The notes below the pieces were generated by a model. That model made no database searches, was not told the DNA's origin, and saw nothing but the letters and a program-made list of their open reading frames with translations. From positions 496,001 to 560,000 of the forward strand of contig JAQGDQ010000022.1 of NCBI GenBank assembly GCA_030141605.1: 64,000 bases of DNA, read 5' to 3'. The translations under genes and the position numbers were made by a program. Each line of letters begins with the position of its first letter. The first letter of the stretch is position 1. Origin of the DNA: Tubiluchus corallicola (lineage: Eukaryota; Priapulida; Priapulimorpha; Priapulimorphida; Tubiluchidae). Positions 11,008 through 22,510 of the stretch are shown here, piece after piece.

Positions 11008-11364
11008 GAAAAGAGCTCCATGTCAAGTTCAGCAACACTTCCTGGAGAAGCTGACCTCTTAAATGACATAAATGAGAATGATACTGGCAGTGAGTTGATG
11101 GATACCCAAACTACCCAAGGTGGTGAAAAAGATGGTGAATTGATGGTCAGAGAATTGGTGCAAAATTTAACTCTTTCTCATGACTTTCTGCTGTGCTCTG
11201 CCAACTTATCTGCATTATCTCGAGGACAGAGAGATGCTGCAATGTTTGAAAAGCATGTTGCTATGCAAGATGACTTCAAAGACAAGCGGCGGCAAAGCAA
11301 TATGCCACAATCTCGGAAAAAACGTAGACAGAAAAGGGGCTCTAAGGTTTGTGCTGTGATGTAG
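11008..11364 (+). CDS. Second CaaX-tail exon, probable alternative last exon of the TTC24-like gene
   Basis: An acceptor (TTTTCCCTGACTCAG, ending 11007) opens a 118-codon frame with a stop at 11362-11364. The last 63 residues align without gaps to the last 63 residues of the TTC24-like protein, with about 30 identities. Shared points include L-S-x-D-F-L, R-G, H-V-A-x-Q-x-D-F, R-Q-x-N-M, K-K and G-S-K-V-C-x-V-M. The end reads R-K-K-R-R-Q-K-R-G-S-K-V-C-A-V-M, a stronger polybasic region than the upstream tail plus a C-A-V-M CaaX box. Many codon differences in conserved positions are third-base changes, suggesting selection on the protein. The first 55 residues are acidic and Ser/Thr-rich, with no family match. 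It could be an alternative last exon, the 3' exon of a separate gene, or a fading duplicate. Confidence 0.72.
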   Translation, partial: EKSSMSSSATLPGEADLLNDINENDTGSELMDTQTTQGGEKDGELMVRELVQNLTLSHDFLLCSANLSALSRGQRDAAMFEKHVAMQDDFKDKRRQSNMPQSRKKRRQKRGSKVCAVM

Positions 11365-14130
11365 ATGAGTTTTGCCGAAAACAACAATTTGTGCTGTGAT
11401 CTGATTAACTACCTAAAATACTTCGATTTTCTGTCTAGCTTTGCTTATGAACTGTGATATTGTATGATGCAAAAAATGTAATATTTCTTAAAATATACAT
11501 GGCCTAATGCATTTGTATAATTGTTGTACTTTGTGACCAGTATTAGTTTTAAACTAGTGGCTGTAGTGACCATAGTGAAATAGGAATCTATCTATAATGG
11601 TTAATATTGACTGGTATTGTTATTGCAGATGTTTGCCAAGCATTGTGTGTGCACCTTGATTGCTTAATGGTTGAAAAAATGGAAGAGTAATTTAATTCAT
11701 TTGGAATTATGATACTGGCCATATTTAATAAGCGCATTAGATCGTATTTTGTATTACTTCACAACACATTAAATTAATGTTCCATTGTTGAGTTTAATAA
11801 TGTTAGAATGCTGTTTTGCCTAGTTTTCTTAAAGAGGGACAGGACACAATTTTAAAGCACAACGCAAAGTGATCTAGCTTATAGAATATTGAACAAGAAC
11901 ATAATTGCTTTTTTATAGTGACTTGCATGAAAGAATTATTATCGTGGAAGTTTAATTTCATGTCCGCACCTGTTACGTGCATTTTGCCATTTGCTAGTTA
12001 GATGGGCAACAGCTCCTGCATCTTGGAAACACATCGCACAAAAAACAGGCACTGTACCTCTCAGTTCAGTTATGACACTTGTCGAGAAATTGCATGATGA
12101 CATGGCAATATGCTTGGAATTTAGATTTTTAAACCCGGTTTTTGTGCATCATGGTGAATGTTGTACAGCGGCACTGTATTTCAATTTTCACTTTTGCTAA
12201 CATGCACAACACGGTCGTGGAATGTTTGTGCTCTTACAAAATTATGTTCACTTCTAACGCCATCACCTACTGTGCTCCCCGGCCCTTAGTTTAGTTTTTA
12301 AAAGAAAAGCCAAGTTTTTAAGGAAGTTGAGCTTATTTTAATATTTGAGAAAATGTTAGAAAGTTTAAGCAATGAAACTGTGATAAACATCTTGTGTAAT
12401 TAGTAAAAAACAATTATAGCCACAATAACTGCACAATTGGGCATGCTCATTTTGAATGAAAAATGGCACCGGTTAGTGTACAATATAAACGTTTATCCTC
12501 CCTGGTTGTGCAAACTTTTTTGCAACTATTGTAAACTATAAACTGTGCATAATGTTAAATAAGAGAATATTAATATTATTTTTTAGCTTTTTGATGAACC
12601 GTGTTGCCCAGTATAATAATAATGCTCACTGTGCAATGAAAACCATTACCGACGATAATATGATAACATCCAACTCCGCTAGTTATGACGATAAAGTAAC
12701 AGAATGATAATTTTAACAGGTTAAAAGTGAACTCTAAGCTAAGTAAACTGCCGTTTCCTTAACTCACCTACTGTATGCTCGGGGCCTCACAGACTTCCAT
12801 GCTTATCCTTAATTATTATTAAGTGTAGTACTTATGAGGTCAATCCTGAAAATTAAAGCTATGCAAGCACTTTTGAGGTGTTGCTAATTGATCTCCTGAC
12901 TAGTTTTTGCAAAAATACGGTTATTAGTCAGCTAGAATAGCAGAATTTCTAAGTGAGCTACGAAAGTTTTCTTTTGCGTGTTTTCGTGCTGTCCACCAAT
13001 TTACGTCTTTCTTTCAAATATGACTGCAGCAAAGTTTGTTTGGTGAGGGGTACGAATTACATAAATTTCTTTTGCATTTTCAAGCTAGTCATTTTATCTG
13101 CGTAAATTGCAGTAATTTTAATATTTCTAAGTGTTTGAAAAGACAATGAATGTTGTCCTAGGGCTGGTTTTCTTCTTTAAGCTATTTTTTAATTGTCAGA
13201 AATGCTTTGATATTAGTATAGTGTTTTGCATAATTTTTATAAAGTGTACTTACCCATAGTATTATGTGGTTAACTAGTGGTGCAAGTCCAGGTTTTTTAT
13301 GAAATTTGTTATTTTAGGAGATTCATACTTGGCATTATTTTTGTGCAAACATCATATCATTTTTCTTCATGTCCTTGCATGTATGTAAATTGTTTCCAAA
13401 TTTTACGGCCAGTAAACTTAGCTAAATCAATTTGACTGTAATTTGCTTGTTGATAACATGATTGATGATGATAAATTTTATTTTGCATATTTAAATGTAC
13501 ATTAAAGTTTTAATTATGATGAAGTCATACAGTTGCTCTTTTTGTATTTTTTGTTGGGAAAGGAGGTTTGCATAGGTCTGTCCATATTTTACATGGTACA
13601 ATATGCTAGGTTGTTGCACGCCTTGATACGATGCAGCGACAAATTTTTATAATGATTTAATACTATGATTTTGATTAAAAATTGTCATGTTTGTGTTATA
13701 ATTACCCATGTAGCCAATAATTTAAGTTTTTTGCTATGTTTTTAATATTTGTCTGGAACTAAGATGGTATGTCTGCTGCAACAACATCATCTATTGATTA
13801 CATGTGGTGGTCTTTGCGTTCCCCTTCCTCTTGTTTTGTAGCCTTTTATTTTGAATCTCCAAACTTTTTAATGGTAGTGTATCAGTGTTTTTCAAGGAAA
13901 ATTTAGCCATAAATATGCAAGTTCATTCAAAAAGCAACCTTATGTGATCTCTGTGAAAAACCTGTTGCTTAACACAAATGTACTTGATTCAGGTAATTGT
14001 TTCATTTTCTTTACCCAAAAACAACATTACAGCCCCTGATTAGTCAACAAAATAAAATAGTGTAGATACTTACATTAAATTTTGTCAAATTCAGAGATCA
14101 CGCCACTCCGTCTTACTCAGCCTGCTCAAA
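11365..14130. other. Gene-free stretch
   Basis: AT-rich DNA with only short, featureless open frames. The left part may be 3' UTR of the exon ending at 11364. No structured RNA or repeat was recognised. Confidence 0.5.
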
Positions 14131-14358
14131 CTAACTGATATACATAAATTAGAACTGGCCAGACTTACGTACAGATTTGAACGTCAACTGCTTCCTAGCT
14201 TGTATTACACAAATTATTACACCCCTGTTTCTGACGTTCATTCTTATTATGCAAGATCTGCTGTAAATAATTCTTTCTATAGTAGACGTTTTAATACTAC
14301 ACTGGGACAAAAATCATTAAAATACCAGGGTGGGAAATTCTTAAATCATAACCTCTAG
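14131..14358 (+). mobile_element. LINE 3'-terminal fragment
   Basis: An open stretch of 75 codons plus stop reads H-K-L-E-L-A-R-L-T-Y-R-F, then S-Y-Y-A-R-S-A-V-N-N, then T-T-L-G-Q-K-S-L-K-Y-Q-G. This is the very common C-terminal pattern of LINE ORF2 proteins, just before the W-N-x-L-P block. A stop replaces that block here. The fragment is 5'-truncated, and T-rich DNA follows. Confidence 0.8.
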
Positions 14359-16108
14359 CACTCTTAACATATTAAGTAAAAGATATAAAAAGGAAATGCT
14401 GTTAACCTACAGTACTTGATGTAAGCATAAATATTTTCAAAAATTTATTTCGCTTATGAGTGTTTTATGTTCTTTTACTTTTGTTTTTTAATTTTTTTTA
14501 TATTTTTGAGTCATTGTTGATTTTTTTGTTTCAATGGTTATTTTGAGTTGTTTCATTTAATAAATTATTATTTCGTTTTGTTTCATGGTTTATTGCACAT
14601 TTATGAACTTTCACGGATGTAATGATTTCCATAATTATAAATGTAAATTTGAATGATGCTTTACTTGCTTAAAATTATATTACGTCAATTAATTCTGATT
14701 TTGCATTAATTTTGTTAATTTTTAAAAATGTGCTTTTGTTTGTTATTCAGTTATCCTATTGTGAAACTATCATTATGTTACCGTGCTCAAGTGTTCAGCA
14801 TCTTTATGAATTTTAAAGAATGAATTTCACAACCATTAGCTTATCCAGCCTGTATGAAAACTACAGAATTTCTAAAATAAGGGTGACTGATTTAATACGG
14901 TCGTTCGCCATCCTTTCTCCACACTACATTGTAATTGTATTTCTTCTACACTACAAAATATTTTTCATTTTACTGCTTTAAAAAATATCTGAATGTTTCT
15001 GTGCACTGTTAAACTTGCAGGAGATAAATACAGATATCTTGTCCTTTCATAAATTTCTAAATATGCATGTGAATAATCCTGGTAGAATGAAGCTATTTAC
15101 CTGTAGCAATTTTCCTTGCTGAATCAGTTGATTAGTCTCTTGTTGTCACAATTTTACAATTATTGTGACTTGCATCCAGATGCTATGTAATCTCTCAACC
15201 AGCAATGGTAAAATGAAGTTTTACAAGTGGGGTCTAATTGTGCAAGCTGAATTGTTCATGTGAAATATGTTTATAAGATATTCGTGTAAATACAGTGTCT
15301 GTTTTTCATGACAGTATAATAGTTACCGAGTTTACTGTTAAAAATATTTGGAACAAACTAGGCTGAATCGAATTAATATATAAAGTTCAAGATGGATCAT
15401 ACTGCGACTATGTTGGGCGCCATTTACCGTACTAAATCGTCTATCTGACACGAAGAACAGTGAGGGACTTTGGTGGTCTTGGGGACTACAAAGTACTATA
15501 GATATCTATGGTCTTGGTCTACTCAGTATACCAATGCGCTTTCTTAGAACGTATAACAAAATAAAAAATAAATCATAAATAAGAACAAAAATAAATTAAA
15601 TAACTCGCCAAACTACTGTAATATTATACAACTAAAATAGATACTTCATCAAGGCCACAGCTAAACCGGCAATAAGTTATTTCTAAAAAGCACGTTTTTG
15701 TCACATAAAACAAACATTTGTTCGTTTTTGGTAAACATCGCCCCAAAAAACGCAAATAATTATTACTAATAATACAATAGACCAAGAAAAAGGCATAAAT
15801 GGCTTCAATATAGTGCAGACAAAAGTATATAAACCCTCTAAATTGTCTCATTTATCACCTTTCAAAATTAAATTTAGGTGCGTCAGTATTGTCAGTTACA
15901 TACCTTCATATTAATTATTGCATAAAAATGATTACAGTCTTACTGTAATTAAGCAAATTGTTACAATGCAAAATAATTATTAAACCAAAGCTTATGAATT
16001 GCTACTATACGTACGTAGTAGTACAAGATGCTTCTTATTTCTGAACTCATGAGTGTAAAAAAATAGTTAAAAGTGAGCGAATGCGGTATTGTAGAAATTC
16101 TAGGATGT
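14359..16108. other. Gene-free stretch
   Basis: No supported gene. A 75-codon minus-strand frame at 15624-15851 is Cys/Phe/Tyr-rich and lacks any recognisable domain; it is most likely spurious. GC content rises briefly near 15400-15540 without a clear feature. Confidence 0.5.
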
Positions 16109-16976
16109 GTAGTGTCAAATAAGTTCCCGTGTCAGATAAGTCCTCTTTTCGATTGTCTTATTAATTGTCTTCAATTATTAATAATTAATTATCTTCAGCT
16201 TACACAATATGGCTGTTTCGTTAATTTGTTATTAAATATACTTCTTTTACAGTACTGACAAGACTGACTTACATGTAATTCTTTCTTTATTTTTAATCTG
16301 TTCACGCTATTAATTTCAGGTGAATTATTAGTGTTATTTGTTTATCAATGCTGCAAAAATATGGCTCATTTCGAATTTTAACTACAATAAAGTCCAATCT
16401 AAGTCTTTGAACCTAAGAATCGATGAAGTCCTGCCAACATTAAAATAAAATATTTTTACAGTATTTATGGCATCAATGATTGTTATTCTTTTACCAGATC
16501 AAATTTTTCAAATGTTATGATTTACAGGGTTGGAATGTACCAAGGTCATAAAAGCATAGAAATAATCACGGTTAAAGTTTTAATTCGGACAAACGTTTGT
16601 GAGAAAAAATAAAAACTATGAAATTATTAGGTAAGAATTACTGCTATTATACATATTTTGTGGTGGAAAAAGTAATAAAAAATTGGCTTATAATAATAAA
16701 TTGCTTCCATTATTTTTGTGAACACGTTAAATGAATTACCTCCATGTAGTCCTACATGAAATGTATAGTAGTCACTGAACGGGAAATGCTTCCACGCGAC
16801 GTAATAATTTTAAAGTTCCTTTATGGCTGGTTTAAATGTGGTTCTAAGTTGCAAATTAGACAATTTTCGTAATAATGAACATGAGCAGTTTGCTCGAAGC
16901 ACAAATCTAATGCTCATCTTTACATTTGGCCCCTGCGCATGTGCACACCGCACAGTCGCAAAGAGCCGGGGAGGTT

Positions 16977-17956
16977 GGGCGCCGAGTAATCTACTAGCCG
17001 ACAATTGGCGTACATGGGCTAGCCCAAGTATTACGTGTAGTACATTTCAATATTTGTTTAAGGTATATCATTTTTTATTTTGTCGCGTTTCACAGACCGG
17101 TGATCCATTTCACTACCTCTTGGACAAATAATTTTTTTCTCTTAAGTAAACATTCTAAAGATCTATGTGCCCTACATGGGCTTGCGAGCCATGTAGGACA
17201 ATGCCCTGCATGTTACAATAACTATTGAATATTATTAAAACTAATTGTCTTTGCTTTTCCTCAAATAATGTTAAAAATTACTTTTTTCTGTTGTGAAGGC
17301 TTAGCAGCATCTGTCTCATTTTTAAACTTGCAATTATTTCTGTAATAACTGTGTGCATAGTTTCTCTCGGTAAAACATTTGATACTTAGTTTAACGTTAT
17401 GATGATTTTAATGGAGCTAATAATACTGATGATACTATTGTAAATAAGTAGAAGAATGAAACTGGCTGGACATATTCTCCGTCTATCAGAAAGTCGCTAC
17501 GCCAAAACAGCAGTACAGTGGGAACCACCTGGTGGGAAACGAAAAAGAGGTCGGCCAAAAACAACGTGGCGCAGATCCTTCAAAGAAGACCTTCGAGCTG
17601 TCAACAGACGTTGGGAAAACGTAGAGAACGAAGCCGCCGATAGAACTCAGTGGAAAATGCTGTCTGCCCAATGTGCATCAATGCACAGGAAGGACTAAGG
17701 TCTAAGGTAAGGACTATTGTAAAAAATACATTAATTTTGTAAATTGTCAAGGACTAGCCATTATTATTATAAAGTGACTTTTTTCTAAAACAAATTTAGT
17801 TTTATGTTTTATCATGTCATCATAATTCTCCATTCTCGTCAAAAATCGCCAGTGCCCTTACTTGGGCTGCCCATGTACGACACTGCTTTCCCGCAAATTT
17901 AGCACATGCGTTTTACCGGAAGTGTCCTACTTCGGCTAGTGGTTTACTCGGCGCCC
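16977..17956. repeat. Inner inverted-repeat pair within the TIR element
   Basis: GGGCGCCGAGTAATCTACTA (from 16977) pairs with the sequence ending at 17956, whose reverse complement starts GGGCGCCGAGTAAACCACTA. A second pair, GTACATGGGCTAGCCCAAGT near 17010 and ACTTGGGCTGCCCATGTAC near 17860, lies just inside. The left arm is about 870 bp from the left TIR and the right arm only about 5 bp from the right TIR. This suggests a nested insertion or internal rearrangement. Confidence 0.6.
17456..17698 (+). mobile_element. LINE ORF2 C-terminal fragment with TAAGG-type 3' tail
   Basis: The 80-codon frame reads L-A-G-H-I-L-R-L, then G-K-R-K-R-G-R-P-K-T-T-W-R-R, then A-x-D-R-T-Q-W. This is the classic tail of RTE/CR1-like endonuclease-reverse transcriptases, often mis-annotated as craniofacial development protein 2. 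Just past the stop is GGACTAAGGTCTAAGGTAAG, a short tandem tail as often terminates CR1/L2-type LINEs. It is 5'-truncated. Confidence 0.85.
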
Positions 17957-17986
17957 TACAGGGGACTTATTTGACACTACTTCTTT

Positions 17987-19500
17987 TTCTTCAAAATCTC
18001 ACTCCACCTATTGTAGGCATTGAGGTATCAACATTTATCAGAGTATTCCATTTACTTTTATCTGCAGCTAACAGCGTAAGTTCTTCTACACTTAAAGATA
18101 GATTTGGTTGAAGTTGTTGAACATCCTTATTTATCTTAGCTATCCAAGTTGTTTTAGGTTTGCCAAGTGGTTTTTTGCAAGGGTTTAAGGCGATTCTCAC
18201 CGATGCTTCATTTGGTAATCTTAGAAGATGTCCTAGCCATCATCTTAGTATCTTGGCTTTTGAACTCATAGAAATTTCTTTCGTTCTGGTGTATAAATCT
18301 TCATTTTTGATTATGTATGGCCATCTTATCTTTAAGAATAAGACTTTCCTAAGAAGACTTATGAAATGTGTCAATCTGGTTTTCTTGAGTAATCGTTAAA
18401 CCCCAAGTTTCGCTGTTTGTACATAAATATGCTGGTAACGTAAGCAGTAAATAATCGAAGTCTTACATTAAGACTTCATTTCTTGCTAGTTAATACATTC
18501 TTATGCTGAAGAAAAGCATGCATTGCTTGTTGCCTTCTACTTTTAATATCATCTGCAGTGCTTAGAAAAGTGCCCATGTACTTGCACTTTTTCCAAGACT
18601 GATTACCATCTCTTGTAATAATATATTCTTCTGTCTTTGACTGGTTGACTTGAAGATTTCTTTTCTCTAGTTTCTTTGGAAAATCCCTTTTTACTGTGTT
18701 AGTTCAAAAATTTGATACACTAATCCATCCAATAAAGAGTGGTTCATAGAATTCCAAAGTAGGATAGGAGTTATTCAGAATACTTTGAGAAAGGTTATCA
18801 CAGACAGTGGTAACGTTATCATGATCATCATTTGGAGGACTTGGGATCTTAAGTGCATGGTTGAGCATGAAAAGTATTGGACTAAGACGTGCTTATTCGT
18901 GCTAAAAGTTTTTCTTAAAGTATTCCCAACTTTTACAGTAAGTTTAACATTCTTTTATTTGTAATAATGTGCATTTCATCTGGTTGTAGTACCGTCTGTA
19001 GGTCATCAAACAGAATTCCTCTCTCATATCGAGTAACAAGATTTTGATTTGATAAGAACTGGATGTGACTGCTTTTTCTGCTAGTATATTTGCTGATATT
19101 ACTAGTTCAGTAGTGCTTCGTCCCTCGCTATATGCAGCTTGACTTGGTGGAATGGTGCCAATTTAATCTGTCATGTCTGCATCTAATCACTCATATAGCC
19201 AAGATTTTCCTTAATAAACTCAGCAGTATAAATTTTTACTGGCCATTTCTTCTTTTTAGGTTTTGGAATAGGCACTAATACATGTATTCCCTGCTTAACT
19301 TCTTTTGGATAGTTTCTTGTTTCTGCAATAGTGTTTAGAAAATTTGATACTCCAATGTTAATGATCTTTGGCCCATGCTTTAGCTGTTCTGCTACAAGAT
19401 TATCTATACCTAGGCTTTATCCATTCTTTAAAGATTTTATTACCTTTAAAACTTCTTCAGGACCAAAAGGTGATTCCATTGCCATTGGTTTGATCTCAGG
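17987..19500 (-). mobile_element. RTE/CR1-like LINE, decayed, minus strand
   Basis: On the minus strand the order is 5' to 3' of an RT ORF. Near 19400-19470 it reads S-L-K-N-G...G-I-D-N-L-V-A-E-Q-L-K-H-G. This is followed by N-T-I-A-E-T-R-N-Y-P-K-E-V near 19330. Near 18490-18650 come K-T-E-E-Y-I-I and W-K-K-C-K-Y-M-G-T...D-D-I-K-S-R-R. At 17991-18200 the tail reads G-K-P-K-T-T-W, then A-A-D-K-S-K-W-N-T-L-I. Stops and frameshifts intervene. Its 3' end abuts the right TIR of the 16109-17980 element within 10 bp. Confidence 0.8.
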
Positions 19501-19734
19501 AATGTTTTTTGCATTATTGTTCTTATAAGCCCTGTTAAAAATGTAGTTATAATTCTAGTTCATTGGCAGTAACCCATCATCAGTTTCAACTAATATCCTG
19601 CCTTTTGGTTTTCTTCTATTGATTTTCCGGACTACTTTATTTGAGGCTACAGTTGCCCATATGCTGCACTAGTTCTTCACAAATGTGATATGTGGGCTAG
19701 TGCGATAAATAGAGCCGAAGAGTAAACATTTGTA

Positions 19735-19870
19735 CTGTAAACGAAAGCCGAGGTGTTTCATATTAAAGACAAGGATGATGAAGCGTGAAAGAAATTTAAA
19801 TATCTAGGTAGTCTCTTGTGTACCAATGAAGATATCAAAAGAAGAAAATACTGACTGTAGCGGTTGAATA
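19735..19870 (+). mobile_element. Small RT fragment, plus strand
   Basis: The frame reads K-F-K-Y-L-G-S-L-L-C-T-N-E-D-I-K-R-R, which matches the thumb-region block of the same LINE type found on the minus strand next to it. It is short, so this rests on that one motif. Confidence 0.5.
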
Positions 19871-20089
19871 TTTTCAGTAAAACTAACAGCCTAACCCTAA
19901 AGCAAAGGTCTGAGTTATGGAATTTCTAGGATTTTCAACACGTTGTATCTTCTAGTTCTATTTCTGTTGTTGTACATTGATGTAATATTAATATAATATA
20001 ATATTCACCATTGGCAGAATTAACAATTTACAGAAGTAATAGTGTAGGTATAGTGATCTTATTTGTTTATGTGAAACATGGTTTGATGA

Positions 20090-22510
20090 AGTTACTGATA
20101 GTTCCATTTGTCCTGCTGGTTATAAAATTTGCCAGGTGTGATTGCGTATTTCCTTTTGTTAGTCAAGGTGGGTAGCCATTATCTATAAAACCACATTAAA
20201 CGCTACTTTACTCGATATTAATGTTACTGCCGAGGTTGTCAGTATTCGACTTCATTCGTCGTGTCAGCAAAAGTTGAATATTCTATGTGTTCGTGTAACC
20301 CTGATTATATTGCTACATTTGGTGTTTCTAATACTGATGTTCTTTGTGAAATTGGAAAAGCAATTGATTTATGTTTTAATAAAGATATTGTGATTTGTGA
20401 TGATTTCATTATGCCTAACTTAGTTTGGCCTGACCCTTTGCCCCATAGCGTTTGACATTTTGTTTTTGGAAATCAGTAATGAAAATTTGTTGACCTAACA
20501 CGTTAACTTCCCTACCCGTCATAAGAACTATTTAGAACGCCTATTATCCAATTGTCCTGAAAAGATCAACTTTTGCATTGCTAACCCTGGTTTTTCAACT
20601 AGTGACCATGATACTACCATCAAATTTTCTTTTGATTTCTCTTACTCGTATGAAAATTTAGACCATGGAGAGACTATCGAAAAGCTTCACTACCTCAGTT
20701 GCATGATTTTTTTTGCAAACATTGACTGGCGTAATGAGATGCGTAATTGTGATGTTATAAATACCTGGAACTTTTTCCTCCACTCCTACAACTCCTGCAG
20801 TTGATAATTTTGTCCCTCTAAGGGGAACCTCTAGGTCTCAGTGTGAAAAGTTATGTGCACCCTGGAAAAATGATAAATGTGTCTGTCAAGCTAAATCTAA
20901 GAAGCTTAAACTTTGGAAGCTGTGGAACCGTACTAATCTGTGAAGCACTCTTGCTGGGTATACCAGACAATCCCAGCAGTTAAGGCTGTCTATTCGCCAT
21001 GCAAGGATGAGGTATGAAAATAGACTTGCAAGTAGGTTGAGCAAAAATGGCAAGGAATTTTTCAGGTATAGTAAATACTCCTTGAAGCCTTCCCACCATA
21101 TTAGTTGCATTAAAAATTGTAATAATGGTGTTATTATTTTTCCTAAAAAGGTCGCTTCTACAATAAATGGTGCTTTCTGTTCTTTTTTCACCCATCAGCC
21201 TGATGATAATGTCTTGCCTATTCCTTCTCCTGGCTGGAATGCTGATTCTCTAAATGGCATTAATTTCAGTATTAACAATGTATATGCTAAGCTTATTAAA
21301 TAAACACCATTTAAGGCTACAGCGCCCGCTGAAGTTCATGGCTTTATTTTGAAATCCTGTGCTCTCCAGCTTGCTCTCCCGTTTTTCCTTTTGTTCCGTA
21401 AGTCTCCTGATTCTGGTGTCCTCCCCCAATGTTGGCTTTACTGTAATGTTAACCCCATCCCTAAACAGTCAAATGCATGTCCTTTGTGTGATGATCTTTG
21501 CTCCATATCATCTGTAGTTGTCAAATGCTTGAATCCGTATTGTAGGACCAGATTCTAACCATTCTTATTCAAACTGAACGAATATGTAAGTCCCAACATG
21601 GTTGTTTTCCTCTTCGTTCAGTCGTCTCTAATCTATTGTCGTGTTTAAATTAGTGGACTTGCTTCTTCGATGATCCTACTTTGTCTGGTATTGATGTGCT
21701 TTTTCTTGATTTCAAAAAGGCATTTGATTCTGTCTCCCACCAATGTCTCTTATTTAAGATGGAATATTGTGGTATAAGAAGGTAAGTTTCTTAAGTGGTT
21801 CAGTTACTTTTCTTACTCGTCATTTCCAACGTGTTATTCTTAACGGTTTAACCACTGAATGGCACCCCGTTATAAGTGGTATCCCTCAGGGAACAGAGTT
21901 GTATCATAGACTTGTGAGTAATGATTTCTAATGACCTTAAATAGAATTCCCATGCGAATCATATCATTTCTAAAGCAAACCGTCATATTGGCATGGTTAA
22001 GCGGTGTGTGATATCGAGAAATGCAGCAGTAATTATTCCTCTGTATAAAGCTGTTGTTCGACCCATTCTGGAATACGCGTCGGTTGTATGGTCACCCCAG
22101 TGTGCTACTCTCAAGAAAGCTCTCGAAAAAACTCAGGATAGATGTACTCATCTTGCTATTGATTTGGATCCAGCTTCAATTGCTACTCTTGAGCAAAGGC
22201 GTGAGAATGTAGACCTTGTGAACTGCTTCAAAATAATTAGTGGAAATACTGTTCTGACTGAGGCAGACTTTTTCCCAGGCCTCACAGAGTTCTTCGTGGT
22301 CATGAGTCTAAGTTATTTGTGCAACCAGCTAGAACCAACATCAGGTTACACTTTTTTGGGCATCGTGTAGTTCAACCACGGAATCATCTTTCATCATCAA
22401 CCATCAGTGCTTCGTCAGTTGACAGTGTCAAAATACATAGGAAAAAGGACCGTTTATAGATAGTTACCGTGTAGGTCCTTATTTCTTTGGATAAGGTAAG
22501 GTAAGGTATA
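20090..22510 (+). mobile_element. L2/CR1-like LINE, nearly full ORF2, decayed
   Basis: Domains appear in the expected order across shifting frames. APE endonuclease remnants are I-V-I-C-D-D-F-I-M-P-N near 20390 and S-T-S-D-H-D near 20600. The linker reads L-S-I-R-H-A-R-M-R-Y-E-N-R-L, then K-E-F-F-R-Y (21000-21070). RT core pieces follow, with a V-D-F-K-K-A-F-D-like block near 21710 and S-G-I-P-Q-G-T-E-L near 21880. The C-terminal block at 21993-22260 is I-I-P-L-Y-K-A-V-V-R-P-I-L-E-Y-A-S-V-V-W-S-P. The 3' end is GATAAGGTAAGGTAAGGT, a microsatellite-like tail of the kind seen in the L2/CR1 group. Stops and frameshifts show it is inactive. Confidence 0.85.

Larger units (their letters stand above)
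16109..17980. mobile_element. TIR-bounded DNA element, about 1.87 kb, unclassified
   Basis: The left end reads GTAGTGTCAAATAAGTTCCC (16109-16128). The right end reads, as reverse complement, GTAGTGTCAAATAAGTCCCC (17961-17980), a 19/20 match. A second inverted pair lies inside at 16977-17000 and 17933-17956. Palindromic CTACATGGGCT-type motifs are scattered between, at about 17010, 17170, 17188 and 17866. No transposase frame is present, so it would be non-autonomous. The interior carries a LINE tail (17456-17698). No convincing target-site duplication was found, so the superfamily is left open. Confidence 0.6.

Noticed and set aside
15624-15851. 75-codon minus-strand frame rich in Cys, Phe and Tyr
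   Set aside because: AT-rich chance frame without a start context, domain or splice support.
17456-17698. Frame resembling database entries named craniofacial development protein 2
   Set aside because: That label is a common mis-annotation of LINE endonuclease-reverse transcriptases; the motifs are those of an ORF2 tail.
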